A stretch of 7,165 bases of DNA, taken from assembly GCA_021812735.1 (NCBI GenBank), contig JAKAMV010000528.1:1-7165 (forward strand). The letters are read 5' to 3'. The notes under the pieces were generated by a model. The model saw only the letters and a program-made list of their open reading frames with translations, had not been told where the DNA came from and did no database searches. Position numbers and translations under genes: made by a program. The stretch comes from Chloroflexota bacterium. Lineage in GTDB: Bacteria; Chloroflexota; Limnocylindria; Limnocylindrales; CSP1-4. The first letter of the stretch is position 1; every line of letters starts with the position of its first letter. Below, piece by piece: positions 1 to 5,849 of the stretch.

Positions 1-205
1 GGAACGCGCCCAGCGGGTGGCCGGTGACCAGGACCTCGCGCCCGCTGATCGATACCGAGCCGATGCGCCCGCCGTGCTCGGGGCGGACGACGACACGCGC
101 GCCGCCGGCCCGCAGGTCCAGGACCGCCTCGCCCGGGACGACGGGTGTCGGCGCGAACCCCTCAGGCTCGCTCGCCCGCTGGCGGTCAGCCCGGGATTCG
201 GTCAC
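1..205 (-). CDS. Aldose 1-epimerase-like protein (N-terminal part, cut by window edge)
   Basis: Sixty-eight codons are visible before the reading frame leaves the window. The start is a GTG at 205 whose last bases overlap the stop of the preceding phosphodiesterase (GTGA, 4-nt overlap). There is no clear Shine-Dalgarno sequence, so translation is probably coupled. After a polar leader of about 25 residues, the sequence has a beta-strand-rich opening with HGGRIGSVSISGREVLV (residues 44-60) followed by GHPLGAF. This matches the usual opening of galactose mutarotase / aldose 1-epimerase proteins, where a GGRI-S-x-x-x-G-x-E-x-L-V strand pair precedes a G-(S/A)-F-P-M segment. Such enzymes interconvert sugar anomers in the cytoplasm. 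The catalytic His and Glu lie further on and are not visible, so activity cannot be judged. It could also be a non-catalytic member of the same fold. Its last position in a phosphodiesterase operon may mean a role in handling the released sugar or polyol, but that is inference. Confidence 0.6.
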   Translation of the reverse strand, partial: MTESRADRQRASEPEGFAPTPVVPGEAVLDLRAGGARVVVRPEHGGRIGSVSISGREVLVTGHPLGAF

Positions 206-891
206 GAGCCACTGCCGTCCAGCGCCGCCGCCTCCACGCACTGCGCCACGATCCCCAGCCGCTCGAGGCGGTCGAACGTGGCGCGCCGGCGAACGGTCCA
301 CGCGGCGAGCTCCAGGCCCGCCATCCGAACGCGCCGCGCGGAGGCCGGCGTGATCTCGCCCCACAGGACCGAGATCCCCGAGCAGCCCAGGCCCAGCGCG
401 AGCGAGAGCGTCGCCGGCGAGAGGTCCTCGGCGTTGAGCCAGCGCGTCCAGCCGGGCAGGCGGTCGGCCATCGCGGCCAGGCTCGGCGGGTCGAACGAGG
501 AGATCACCGCCCGCGCTCCGGCCTCGCCCCGGGCCGCCCGCAGGACGGCTGCCGTCGCGTCACCGTGCGCCTCGCCCTTGAGCTCGACGTCGAGGAACGG
601 GTCCGGCCCGAGCGTCGCGAGCGTCCTGGCCAGCGTCGGCACGCCCGCGGCCTCCAGCTCGGCCGCGTCGAGCGCGTCCACCCTCTCCGGGCGGCCCTGA
701 ACGCGGGCCAGCGTGTCGTCGTGGAGGATCACCGGCACGCCGTCGCGGGACAGCTGGACGTCGAACTCCACCCCGTCGCAGGCGGGCCCGCGCAGCGCGG
801 CTGCGAAGGCCGCCAGCGTGTTCTCGGGCGCGAGCCGCCAGTCGCCCCGGTGCGCCAGGCGCAGGGATCGCGAGCCGCCGGCGCCGCTCAT
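202..891 (-). CDS. Cytoplasmic glycerophosphodiester phosphodiesterase
   Basis: This 229-residue protein belongs to the GDPD family of TIM-barrel enzymes, which hydrolyse glycerophosphodiesters to sn-glycerol 3-phosphate and an alcohol using a divalent metal. The diagnostic motifs are all present in order: HRG (14-16), PENT (22-25), the metal ligands in EFD (E42, D44), HDD (H57), DVELK (101-105, with the usual E-x-K), SSF (131-133) and AWTV (197-200). The length is normal for the short bacterial class. No signal peptide is visible, so it should act in the cytoplasm on imported or internally released deacylated phospholipid. The start ATG at 891 overlaps the stop of the upstream EEP gene (ATGA), and no strong Shine-Dalgarno sequence precedes it, so translational coupling is likely. 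The last codon overlaps the next gene as well. Substrate preference (glycerophosphocholine, -ethanolamine and so on) cannot be read from the sequence. Confidence in the family is very high. Confidence 0.95.
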   Translation of the reverse strand: MSGAGGSRSLRLAHRGDWRLAPENTLAAFAAALRGPACDGVEFDVQLSRDGVPVILHDDTLARVQGRPERVDALDAAELEAAGVPTLARTLATLGPDPFLDVELKGEAHGDATAAVLRAARGEAGARAVISSFDPPSLAAMADRLPGWTRWLNAEDLSPATLSLALGLGCSGISVLWGEITPASARRVRMAGLELAAWTVRRRATFDRLERLGIVAQCVEAAALDGSGS

Positions 892-1643
892 GCCGCGCCC
901 GCCACGCGCACGTGCGCCGCGATGCCGACGTGGTCCGACGGGTAGAGCGTGGGATCCGAGGCGTCGGCCCGGTCGAACACGAGCCGCGCGTCCTCCGCCT
1001 CGACCGCCCCGCGCAGCCAGATGTAGTCGAGGCAGTCCGGGTCGCCGTCGGTGTCCATGGCAGGCGCCTGCAGCCCCGACGGCCAGGTGACCGACGGCTC
1101 GCGTCCGTTGGCCTCCAGGTACGCGGACCGGAAGCCGGCCGCGCCCAGGCGAGCGTAGGCGGGCTCGCCCGGATCGGCGTTGAAGTCGCCGACGAGAATC
1201 AGCGCCTCGTGCTCGGGCGAGCGGTCGAGCCAGTCCAGCAGCTGCTCGGCCTGACCCAAGCGTTCCGCGTGCGCCTGCGGCGGATGGTGGAGGTGGGTGA
1301 CCGCGAACAGCAGGCGGACGCCGCCCGGCAGCGCCACGCGGACCCGGTGGGCGGAGCGTGTCAGGCCCAGGTCGAGCCGTTCGTACGCGTCGGTGGGCAA
1401 GTGCTCGCGGATCAGCATCGAGTTGCCGTACTCGGGCCGGCCAGCCCAGCCGCGAATCGCGGCATAGCGCGCCTCGCCCGCCGCCCCGAGGAGGCGGTCC
1501 TGCTGCATGGGGTAGACGACCTCCTGAAGGCCCATCAGGTCCGGCTGGAGCGCCGCCATGTCGGCCAAGAGCAGCGGGAGCCGCTCAGGCCACCGGTCGG
1601 CGAGGTTGAGGATGTTGAGCGTCGCGACGAGCAGGCGGTCCAC
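888..1643 (-). CDS. Endonuclease/exonuclease/phosphatase (EEP) family metal hydrolase
   Basis: This 251-residue protein shows the full set of EEP (DNase I-like, sphingomyelinase-like) motifs: TLNILN at 8-13 (N10), LQEV at 39-42 (metal ligand E41), THLHH at 116-120 (H117), GDFNADPGE at 152-160 (D153, N155), LDYIW at 205-209 and SDH at 236-238 with the catalytic His238. Members cleave phosphodiester or phosphomonoester bonds in nucleic acids, sphingomyelin or inositol phosphates with Mg2+. Motifs alone do not tell which. I chose GTG at 1643 because the first beta-strand (LLVATLNIL) begins directly after it, and because AAGGAGG lies 10 nt upstream at 1654-1660, in the 25-nt gap after the kinase. 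The frame stays open upstream to 1955, but that part only shadows the kinase gene. There is no signal peptide or membrane segment. The 4-nt overlap with the glycerophosphodiesterase suggests a shared substrate class, perhaps phospholipid head groups (inference). Confidence 0.9.
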   Translation of the reverse strand: MDRLLVATLNILNLADRWPERLPLLLADMAALQPDLMGLQEVVYPMQQDRLLGAAGEARYAAIRGWAGRPEYGNSMLIREHLPTDAYERLDLGLTRSAHRVRVALPGGVRLLFAVTHLHHPPQAHAERLGQAEQLLDWLDRSPEHEALILVGDFNADPGEPAYARLGAAGFRSAYLEANGREPSVTWPSGLQAPAMDTDGDPDCLDYIWLRGAVEAEDARLVFDRADASDPTLYPSDHVGIAAHVRVAGAA

Positions 1644-1653
1644 TCGGGGGGTC

Positions 1654-1660
1654 CCTCCTT
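1654..1660 (-). promoter_or_regulatory. Shine-Dalgarno site of the EEP hydrolase
   Basis: Read on the minus strand this is AAGGAGG, the strongest ribosome binding site in the minus-strand gene run. It lies 10 nt before GTG 1643 and within the 25-nt gap after the kinase stop. It settles the choice of a GTG start over the much longer open frame that runs back into the kinase gene. Confidence 0.8.
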
Positions 1661-1668
1661 CGGCTGGG

Positions 1669-2742
1669 CTACGTGGCGGCGGGGGCGTCTTCGGCCGGGC
1701 GGTCCTGCTCGACGCCGACGGGCAGCCGGGCGGGGAGCAAGAACCAGAACGTCGAGCCGCGGCCCTCCTCGGACTCGACGCCGATGGTGCCACCGTGGGC
1801 GGCCACGATGTGGCGCGAGATCGCGAGCCCGAGGCCCGTGCCGCCACCCCGCACGCGGGCCCGGTCGGCCTTGTAGAACCGCTCGAAGATGCGCGGACGG
1901 TCCACTCGGCTGATCCCGATGCCGTGGTCCACCACCTCCACCCGCACGCCGTCACCGTCTGGGCTGACGCGGATGACCACGTCGCCGCCGTCGGGGCTGA
2001 ACTTCACGGCGTTGTGGACGAGGTTCACCAGCACCTGGCCGAGGCGCTGCTCGTCGGCCCTGATGACGGGCGCCGTGGGGTCGGCGTCCACCGCGATGCG
2101 AACGCCGCCGCGCTCGGCGAACAGCCGGAGCCGGTCGGCGGACAGCTCTGCCAGCCGGCACAGGTCCACGTCGTCCTCCGGGACGATGGGGCTCCCGCCC
2201 TCGATGCGCGCGAGGTCCAGGATCTCCGCGACCATCTGGGCGAGGTGCCCGGTCTCCACCTCGATCTTGGCGATGCGGTCGCGGAGGCGCTCCGGCACGC
2301 CCTCGGCGGCGGCCTCCCGAGTTGCCGTCTCCGCGAGGAGGCTGACCGTGGAGATGGGGGTCCGTAGCTCGTGCGACAGGTTGTCGATGAACTCGGTTCG
2401 GATCTGGCGGAGGCGGCGCAGCTCCGAGACGTCCTCGAGGGTGACGACGAGTTCCCCGTCGTCGGTTGGTGCCGCGCGCACGATGACCGTCCGCGACTCG
2501 CCCGCGCCGACGCGGGCTTCCATCGTCCCGCCGCCGTCGTCGAGGAACCGCTCGACGCGCAGGTCGAGGAAGGTCTCCATGACGCTGCGGCCGAGGAGCC
2601 GCCCGGGGGCGACGTCGAGCAGGGCGTGGGCGCGGGGGTTGGCACCGCTGACGCGCCGGGCCGCGTTGAAGCGGAGGACGCCGACCGGCAGCAGGTCGTC
2701 CAAGGGGTCACGCGGGGTGGCGCGGGCGGGCTCGGGATCCAT
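1669..2742 (-). CDS. Soluble PAS-domain sensor histidine kinase, PhoR/SenX3-like
   Basis: This is a 357-residue two-component histidine kinase. Residues from about 12 to 107 form a PAS-like domain (PVGVLRFN, NPRAHALL, then a closing strand ELVVTLEDVSELRRLRQ). The dimerisation/phosphoacceptor helix follows with NLSHELRTPISTVSLLAE (phosphorylated His124). The ATPase domain has the N box (NLVHNAVKFSPDGG, N240 and N244), G1 box DHGIGI (272-277), F box IFERFYKADRAR (285-296) and G2 box GGGTGLGLAISRH (299-311). The PAS-HisKA-HATPase order and SHELRTPISTVSLLAE wording resemble the phosphate-sensing kinases PhoR and SenX3. Unlike those, no transmembrane segment precedes the PAS domain, so it should be cytosolic. 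No response regulator gene is adjacent. The start is ATG 2742; no Shine-Dalgarno sequence is seen, so the exact start is less sure than the family. The longer open frame to 3342 overlaps the J-protein gene and is arginine/glycine-rich noise. Nearby pit and phosphodiesterase genes support a phosphate signal (inference). Confidence 0.93.
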   Translation of the reverse strand: MDPEPARATPRDPLDDLLPVGVLRFNAARRVSGANPRAHALLDVAPGRLLGRSVMETFLDLRVERFLDDGGGTMEARVGAGESRTVIVRAAPTDDGELVVTLEDVSELRRLRQIRTEFIDNLSHELRTPISTVSLLAETATREAAAEGVPERLRDRIAKIEVETGHLAQMVAEILDLARIEGGSPIVPEDDVDLCRLAELSADRLRLFAERGGVRIAVDADPTAPVIRADEQRLGQVLVNLVHNAVKFSPDGGDVVIRVSPDGDGVRVEVVDHGIGISRVDRPRIFERFYKADRARVRGGGTGLGLAISRHIVAAHGGTIGVESEEGRGSTFWFLLPARLPVGVEQDRPAEDAPAAT

Positions 2743-2765
2743 CGCGCACAGGGTTGCACAGGCGA

Positions 2766-2783
2766 GTTGACCGCGCGTTGGCG
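2766..2783 (+). promoter_or_regulatory. Possible degenerate PHO-box-like repeat before the kinase gene
   Basis: In the 41-nt gap between the J-protein stop and the kinase start, the plus strand reads GTTGACC, then GCGC, then GTTGGCG. The two heptamers are 11 bp apart. The first heptamer is identical to the first unit of the stronger repeat upstream of pit, and I saw this 7-mer nowhere else in the window on either strand. The second unit matches poorly, and the repeats run opposite to kinase transcription. This is a tentative call for possible autoregulation. Confidence 0.25.
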
Positions 2784-3908
2784 TTAGCGGGCCCGGCGCA
2801 CCTCGGGACCGTTCTCGGCCGCGCCAGGGGCGTCGGGCGCGCCGAGCGAGGCGACCGCCGTGAACGCGGCCGCGATCCGGGCGTGGGCGCCGGGCGGGTA
2901 GGCATGGCGCAGCGCGGTGGCATAGCCGAGCCTCGCCGCGAGCCGTCGCGCCCGTGCGGCCGAGCTGGCCGGCAGCGCAGCCGAGGGCATCGCCGCCGCC
3001 GCGTCCCGGGCCGCCAGCTCGGCGGAGATGCGCAGCGCCTCGTCCTCCTCGCGGTCGAGGGCGTCGGGCCAGGGCCGCTGGGATGCGTCCACGCCGACCG
3101 AGGCCCGCAGGAACGCGGCGACCTCGTCCGGGCCCCAGGCTCGGACCCGCTCCAGCAGCGCCATGACCGCCGCGCCGTTGGGTCCGTAGCGAGGCTGGTC
3201 CACGCTCGCGTCCCAGGCGCGGAGCGAGCGCTCTCGGGCGCGCTCGCGGAACGGCTCCGCGAGCAGGTCGTCGAGGAACGGCGCCAGGACCACCTCCGAG
3301 GCGGCGGCCAGCAGCCCCTCGCGCAGTCCGGTCTCGGCCCATCTCGCGGGCGGCACCCGCGACCCGAGCGCCACCTCGCTCGCGGCGAACGTCTCGCGGG
3401 CCTCGGGCGTGAGGAACCGCCGCACGGTGGCGAGGAACGCGATCGGCGGCGGCTCCGCCGCAGCGAGGCGGTCCAGCTCGTCGGGCGTCAGGCGCTCCAC
3501 GCGGGCGAGGAACCGGGCCAGCCGCTCCTCGGGCCTACCGCTGACGAGATCGGTCCGCCTCGGGCCGGCCGGGCGCCGGGGCCGAGCGGACGCCGGGCGT
3601 CGCCACGGGGCATGCGCCAGACGGCCGCCCCGACCCTGCGGGGCGCCTGCCGAGCGTGCCGCCACGCCCGGCGGCACGCCTGCCCGGTCCGCGTCGTACC
3701 GAGCGCGGAGGCCCGCGTCCGACAGCCAGTCGTGGGCGACGTTGATCCGCTTGGCGCGCTCGAGCGCGTCGGCGCCGTCGCCCGCGACGTCCGGGTGGTG
3801 CTTGCGCAGCAGCGCCCGCCAGGCCACCTCGATCGCCTCGGGCGAGGCGTCGTGGCCCACCTCGAGCCGGGCGTAGAGGTCGTCGTCGGGGACGAGCGGC
3901 GCGGGCAC
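2784..3908 (-). CDS. J-domain protein with unrecognised helical C-terminal region
   Basis: This 374-residue protein opens with a J domain at about 8-75: DDLYARLEVGHDASPEAIEVAW, the HPD motif at 38-40 within LLRKHHPDVAG, and the helix-IV region INVAHDWLSDAGLRARYD. J domains recruit Hsp70 (DnaK) and stimulate its ATPase. There is no Gly/Phe-rich region, no CxxCxGxG zinc repeats and no DnaJ substrate-binding domain, so this is not the housekeeping DnaJ. An Arg/Pro/Gly-rich linker (about 76-120) leads to a roughly 250-residue Ala/Leu/Arg-rich, probably helical region that I do not recognise. No membrane segment is evident. The start is GTG at 3908, chosen because the J domain begins right after it and GAGGGAGG lies just upstream, although only 3 nt from the GTG. 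The frame stays open to 4016 but that part overlaps proS. It lies 37 nt after proS and 41 nt before the kinase, so all three are probably co-transcribed. Its client is unknown. Confidence 0.85.
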   Translation of the reverse strand: MPAPLVPDDDLYARLEVGHDASPEAIEVAWRALLRKHHPDVAGDGADALERAKRINVAHDWLSDAGLRARYDADRAGVPPGVAARSAGAPQGRGGRLAHAPWRRPASARPRRPAGPRRTDLVSGRPEERLARFLARVERLTPDELDRLAAAEPPPIAFLATVRRFLTPEARETFAASEVALGSRVPPARWAETGLREGLLAAASEVVLAPFLDDLLAEPFRERARERSLRAWDASVDQPRYGPNGAAVMALLERVRAWGPDEVAAFLRASVGVDASQRPWPDALDREEDEALRISAELAARDAAAAMPSAALPASSAARARRLAARLGYATALRHAYPPGAHARIAAAFTAVASLGAPDAPGAAENGPEVRRAR

Positions 3909-3945
3909 CTGCCTCCCTCGCAGCGCCGATCGGCGGGGTCGGGCC

Positions 3946-5664
3946 TCAGGCCGGCGTGGCCGCCCGGCCCTCGAGGAACTCGGTGACGCGCTCGATCGAC
4001 TGGACCGAACGGGCACCGGTGGCGCGCTCGGTGACCTCGACGCCGCCGCTGGCCAGGGAGCGCGGGCTCACCGTGAGCAGCCACGGCATGCCCAACAGCT
4101 CCGCGTCCGTGAACTTGACGCCGGGCGAGTCGTCGCGGTCGTCGAACAGGATCTGGCGCGCGTCCCCGGCGGCCGCGGCGACCGCGTAGAGCTGCTCCGC
4201 CACCTCAGTCACCCTGGGGTCCTTGTTCGCCCCGATCGCGACGAGGTGGGCGGGGTACGGCGCCACCTCGGCCGGCCACACGATGCCCTTCTCGTCGTGG
4301 TGGGCCTCCACGATGCACGCCACGTTGCGCCCCAGGCCGATGCCGTAGGAGCCCATGACGATCGGGTGGCGCTCGCCGTCCTCGCCCAGGTACTCGGCGC
4401 CCAGCGCCTTGGTGTACTTGGTGCCGAGCTTGAAGATGTTCCCGATCTCGATCCCGTTGCGCAGGATGACGGGCCCGCCGCACTTGGGGCAGGCGTCGCC
4501 CTCACGGACGTTGGAGATGTCGGCGACGAGGTCGGCCTGGTAGTCGCGGCCGAGGTTGGTGTTTCGGATGTGGTAGCCCGGCTTGTTGGCGCCCGCGACC
4601 AGGTTGGGCGACTGGGCGACGAGCGAGTCCACGACCACGACGGCGTCGCGCGAGCCGATGGGGCTGCCGTAGCCGGCCTGCATGCCCCGGGCGATGATCT
4701 CCTCGACCTGCGCCGGGCGGATGCCGCCCTTCGCCTGGACCGCATTCACCAGCTTGGTCTCGTTGACGTCGTGGTCGCCGCGGACGATGGCCACGATGAA
4801 GCGGCCGTCGCCGGCGACGACGAAGAATGCCTTCGCGGTCCGCGAGGCGGGCACGCCGAGGAACGACGCCAGCGCGTCGATCGTGGTGGCGTCCGGCGTG
4901 TGAACCTCCTCCAACGGGAGCAGGGCCTCCGCCTCGGGGGCGGGCGTCGTCGAGGGCGCCACCTGGCGGTTCGCGGCATAGCCGCAGGCCTCGCACAGCA
5001 CCAGCACGTCCTCGCCCGCGGGGTTGAGGAACATGAACTCGTGGGCCAGGCTGCCGCCCATCATGCCCACGTCCGAGCTGACCGGGATGGCCTTGAGGCC
5101 CAGGCGCTCGAAGATGCGCGTGTACGCGCGATGGTGGGCCCAGTAGTTGACGTCCAGGCCGGCCTCGTCGCGATCGCAGCTGTACGAGTCCTTCATGACG
5201 AACTCGCGCACGCGGATCAGGCCGCCGCGGCTCCGGGGCTCGTCGCGGAACTTGGTCTGGAAGTGGTAGACGATGAACGGCAGCTGGCGATAGCTGCGCA
5301 CGATGTCGCGCAGCAGGTCGGCCACGACCTCCTCGTGCGTCATGGCGAGCACCATGTCGCGGTCGCCGCGGTCCTTGAAACGCGCCATCTCCGGACCGAT
5401 CGCGTCGTAGCGCCCGGTCTCGCGCCAGAGGTCCGCCGGGTGGACCACCGGCATCTCCATCTCCTGGCCGCCGATGGCGTTGAGCTCCTCGCGGATCACC
5501 TGCTCCACCCGCTTGCTCACCCGGAACCCGAGCGGCAGCAGCGAGTAGATGCCGGCACCCAGCTGGCGCACGTAGCCTGCCCGCAGCAGCAGCCGATGCG
5601 ACGGCATCTCCGCGTCGGCGGGATCGTCGCGGAGCGTGGTGAAGAACAGGTTGGACAGGCGCAT
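3946..5664 (-). CDS. proS: Prolyl-tRNA synthetase, bacterial type with editing domain
   Basis: ProRS attaches proline to tRNA(Pro) in the cytoplasm. The protein is 572 residues, the usual size for the bacterial form. The N-terminus (TLRDDPADAE, HRLLLRAGYVRQLGAGIYSLLPLG) holds class II motif 1. TH-EE at 109-112 and motif 2 (FRDEPRSRGGLIRVREF, 139-155) follow. An inserted YbaK-like editing domain spans about 230-385, including K278 in the SRTAKAFF segment, which in this family helps clear Ala-tRNA(Pro). Motif 3 is MGSYGIGLGRN (437-447), and an anticodon-binding domain occupies about 470-572. Two CxxC pairs (C224/C227, C392/C395) flank the insertion. Motif 3 has Ser439 where E. coli has Cys; I believe serine also occurs in other lineages. 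ATG 5664 begins the conserved sequence; the open frame continues to 5826 without family similarity. No Shine-Dalgarno sequence precedes the ATG, but a TATCCT element does, so the message may be leaderless. Confidence 0.97.
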   Translation of the reverse strand: MRLSNLFFTTLRDDPADAEMPSHRLLLRAGYVRQLGAGIYSLLPLGFRVSKRVEQVIREELNAIGGQEMEMPVVHPADLWRETGRYDAIGPEMARFKDRGDRDMVLAMTHEEVVADLLRDIVRSYRQLPFIVYHFQTKFRDEPRSRGGLIRVREFVMKDSYSCDRDEAGLDVNYWAHHRAYTRIFERLGLKAIPVSSDVGMMGGSLAHEFMFLNPAGEDVLVLCEACGYAANRQVAPSTTPAPEAEALLPLEEVHTPDATTIDALASFLGVPASRTAKAFFVVAGDGRFIVAIVRGDHDVNETKLVNAVQAKGGIRPAQVEEIIARGMQAGYGSPIGSRDAVVVVDSLVAQSPNLVAGANKPGYHIRNTNLGRDYQADLVADISNVREGDACPKCGGPVILRNGIEIGNIFKLGTKYTKALGAEYLGEDGERHPIVMGSYGIGLGRNVACIVEAHHDEKGIVWPAEVAPYPAHLVAIGANKDPRVTEVAEQLYAVAAAAGDARQILFDDRDDSPGVKFTDAELLGMPWLLTVSPRSLASGGVEVTERATGARSVQSIERVTEFLEGRAATPA

Positions 5665-5670
5665 GGGCGA

Positions 5671-5676
5671 AGGATA
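5671..5676 (-). promoter_or_regulatory. Candidate -10 element of a leaderless proS transcript
   Basis: On the minus strand this reads TATCCT (TANNNT class), ending 6 nt before the proS ATG. No Shine-Dalgarno sequence lies between them. This spacing is typical of leaderless genes, in which transcription starts at or next to the A of the start codon. No good -35 hexamer is seen; a 10-bp palindrome occupies that position. Confidence 0.5.
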
Positions 5677-5694
5677 CCGGGCCGGCGGGCGCGC

Positions 5695-5704
5695 GGTCGC
5701 GACC
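5695..5704. repeat. Perfect 10-bp palindrome near the proS -35 position
   Basis: GGTCGCGACC is a perfect palindrome whose near edge is 18 bp upstream of the candidate proS -10 element, so it covers the place where a -35 hexamer would sit. It could be a regulator half-site pair. In DNA this GC-rich, palindromes built around CGCG also arise by chance, so the call is weak. Confidence 0.3.
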
Positions 5705-5759
5705 CTCCCCGGGCGCGGCCGGGCTGACGCTCGCGTCGCGTGTCGCTCGCGCCGGCGAA

Positions 5760-5781
5760 GTTGACCAATCGTTAACATCGG
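5760..5781 (+). promoter_or_regulatory. PHO-box-like pair of 11-bp direct repeats upstream of pit
   Basis: Two tandem 11-mers, GTTGACCAATC and GTTAACATCGG, share the heptamer pattern GTT(G/A)AC(C/A) with an exact 11-bp period. PhoB/PhoP-type response regulators bind tandem 11-bp repeats, and in Streptomyces the unit begins GTTCACC, so the match in unit length and heptamer is close. The surrounding 5758-5778 segment has 14 A/T out of 21 bases, a marked AT island in this GC-rich window. It lies 69 bp upstream of the proposed pit start and just ahead of a candidate -10 element, as expected for an activator site of a phosphate transporter. It could also act on divergent proS. Confidence 0.6.
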
Positions 5782-5799
5782 CCGGCGCCACCCGCCCCG

Positions 5800-5805
5800 T
5801 ATGCT
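5800..5805 (+). promoter_or_regulatory. Candidate -10 element of pit
   Basis: TATGCT fits the TANNNT pattern and is one of very few AT-containing hexamers between the direct repeats and pit. It would place the transcript start near 5812 and leave a leader of about 38 nt with a Shine-Dalgarno sequence. No consensus -35 lies 17 bp upstream (the area reads ATCGGC at 5777-5782, at the end of the repeats), as often seen at activator-dependent promoters. Confidence 0.4.
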
Positions 5806-5835
5806 CGCCCCGCGCCCGCCCGTCACGCTGGCCCC

Positions 5836-5841
5836 GAGGTG
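5836..5841 (+). promoter_or_regulatory. Shine-Dalgarno site of pit, pointing to an ATC start
   Basis: GAGGTG lies 8 nt before ATC 5850. It is the only Shine-Dalgarno-like sequence between the candidate promoter and the conserved part of Pit, so it decides the start. The alternative GTG at 5895 has none and would remove the first membrane helix. Confidence 0.55.
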
Positions 5842-5849
5842 CCCAAGCC

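Larger units (their letters stand above)
5665..5849. other. Divergent proS/pit intergenic region
   Basis: This 185-bp region separates the divergent proS and pit genes and should hold both promoters. The proS-proximal two thirds is extremely GC-rich and contains the GGTCGCGACC palindrome, a short inverted repeat GACGCTCGCGTC (5726-5737) and two direct copies of CGCTCGCG (5728-5735 and 5744-5751). The pit-proximal part holds the AT-rich 11-bp direct repeats, a candidate -10 element and a Shine-Dalgarno sequence. No RNA gene or extra reading frame is convincing here. Confidence 0.8.

Noticed and set aside
888..1955. Longer EEP hydrolase start giving 355 residues
   Set aside because: The extension shadows the kinase ATPase domain. 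AAGGAGG before GTG 1643 and the first beta-strand right after it fix the start.
2023..2029. GTTCACC, the Streptomyces PHO-box heptamer
   Set aside because: It lies inside the kinase coding sequence (N-box region) and has no second heptamer 11 bp away, so it is likely chance.
2743..2759. Short direct repeat GCACAGG-GTT-GCACAGG just before the kinase
   Set aside because: Two 7-mers 10 bp apart could be a regulator site, but nothing else supports it and short repeats in this base composition are common.
1669..3342. Longer kinase start giving a 557-residue protein
   Set aside because: The extra 200 residues overlap the J-protein gene in another frame and are Arg/Gly/Pro-rich without a domain or membrane segment. 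ATG 2742 begins directly before the PAS domain.
4246..5727. A 493-codon plus-strand open frame opposite proS
   Set aside because: It is entirely antisense to a complete, motif-confirmed proS and reads as a His/Val/Arg/Asp-rich, low-complexity protein, as expected from reverse reading of GC-rich codons.
5665..5826. N-terminal extension of proS with further ATG codons (for example at 5778)
   Set aside because: The extension has no ProRS similarity, overlaps the promoter region and PHO-box-like repeats, and the conserved N-terminus begins at ATG 5664.
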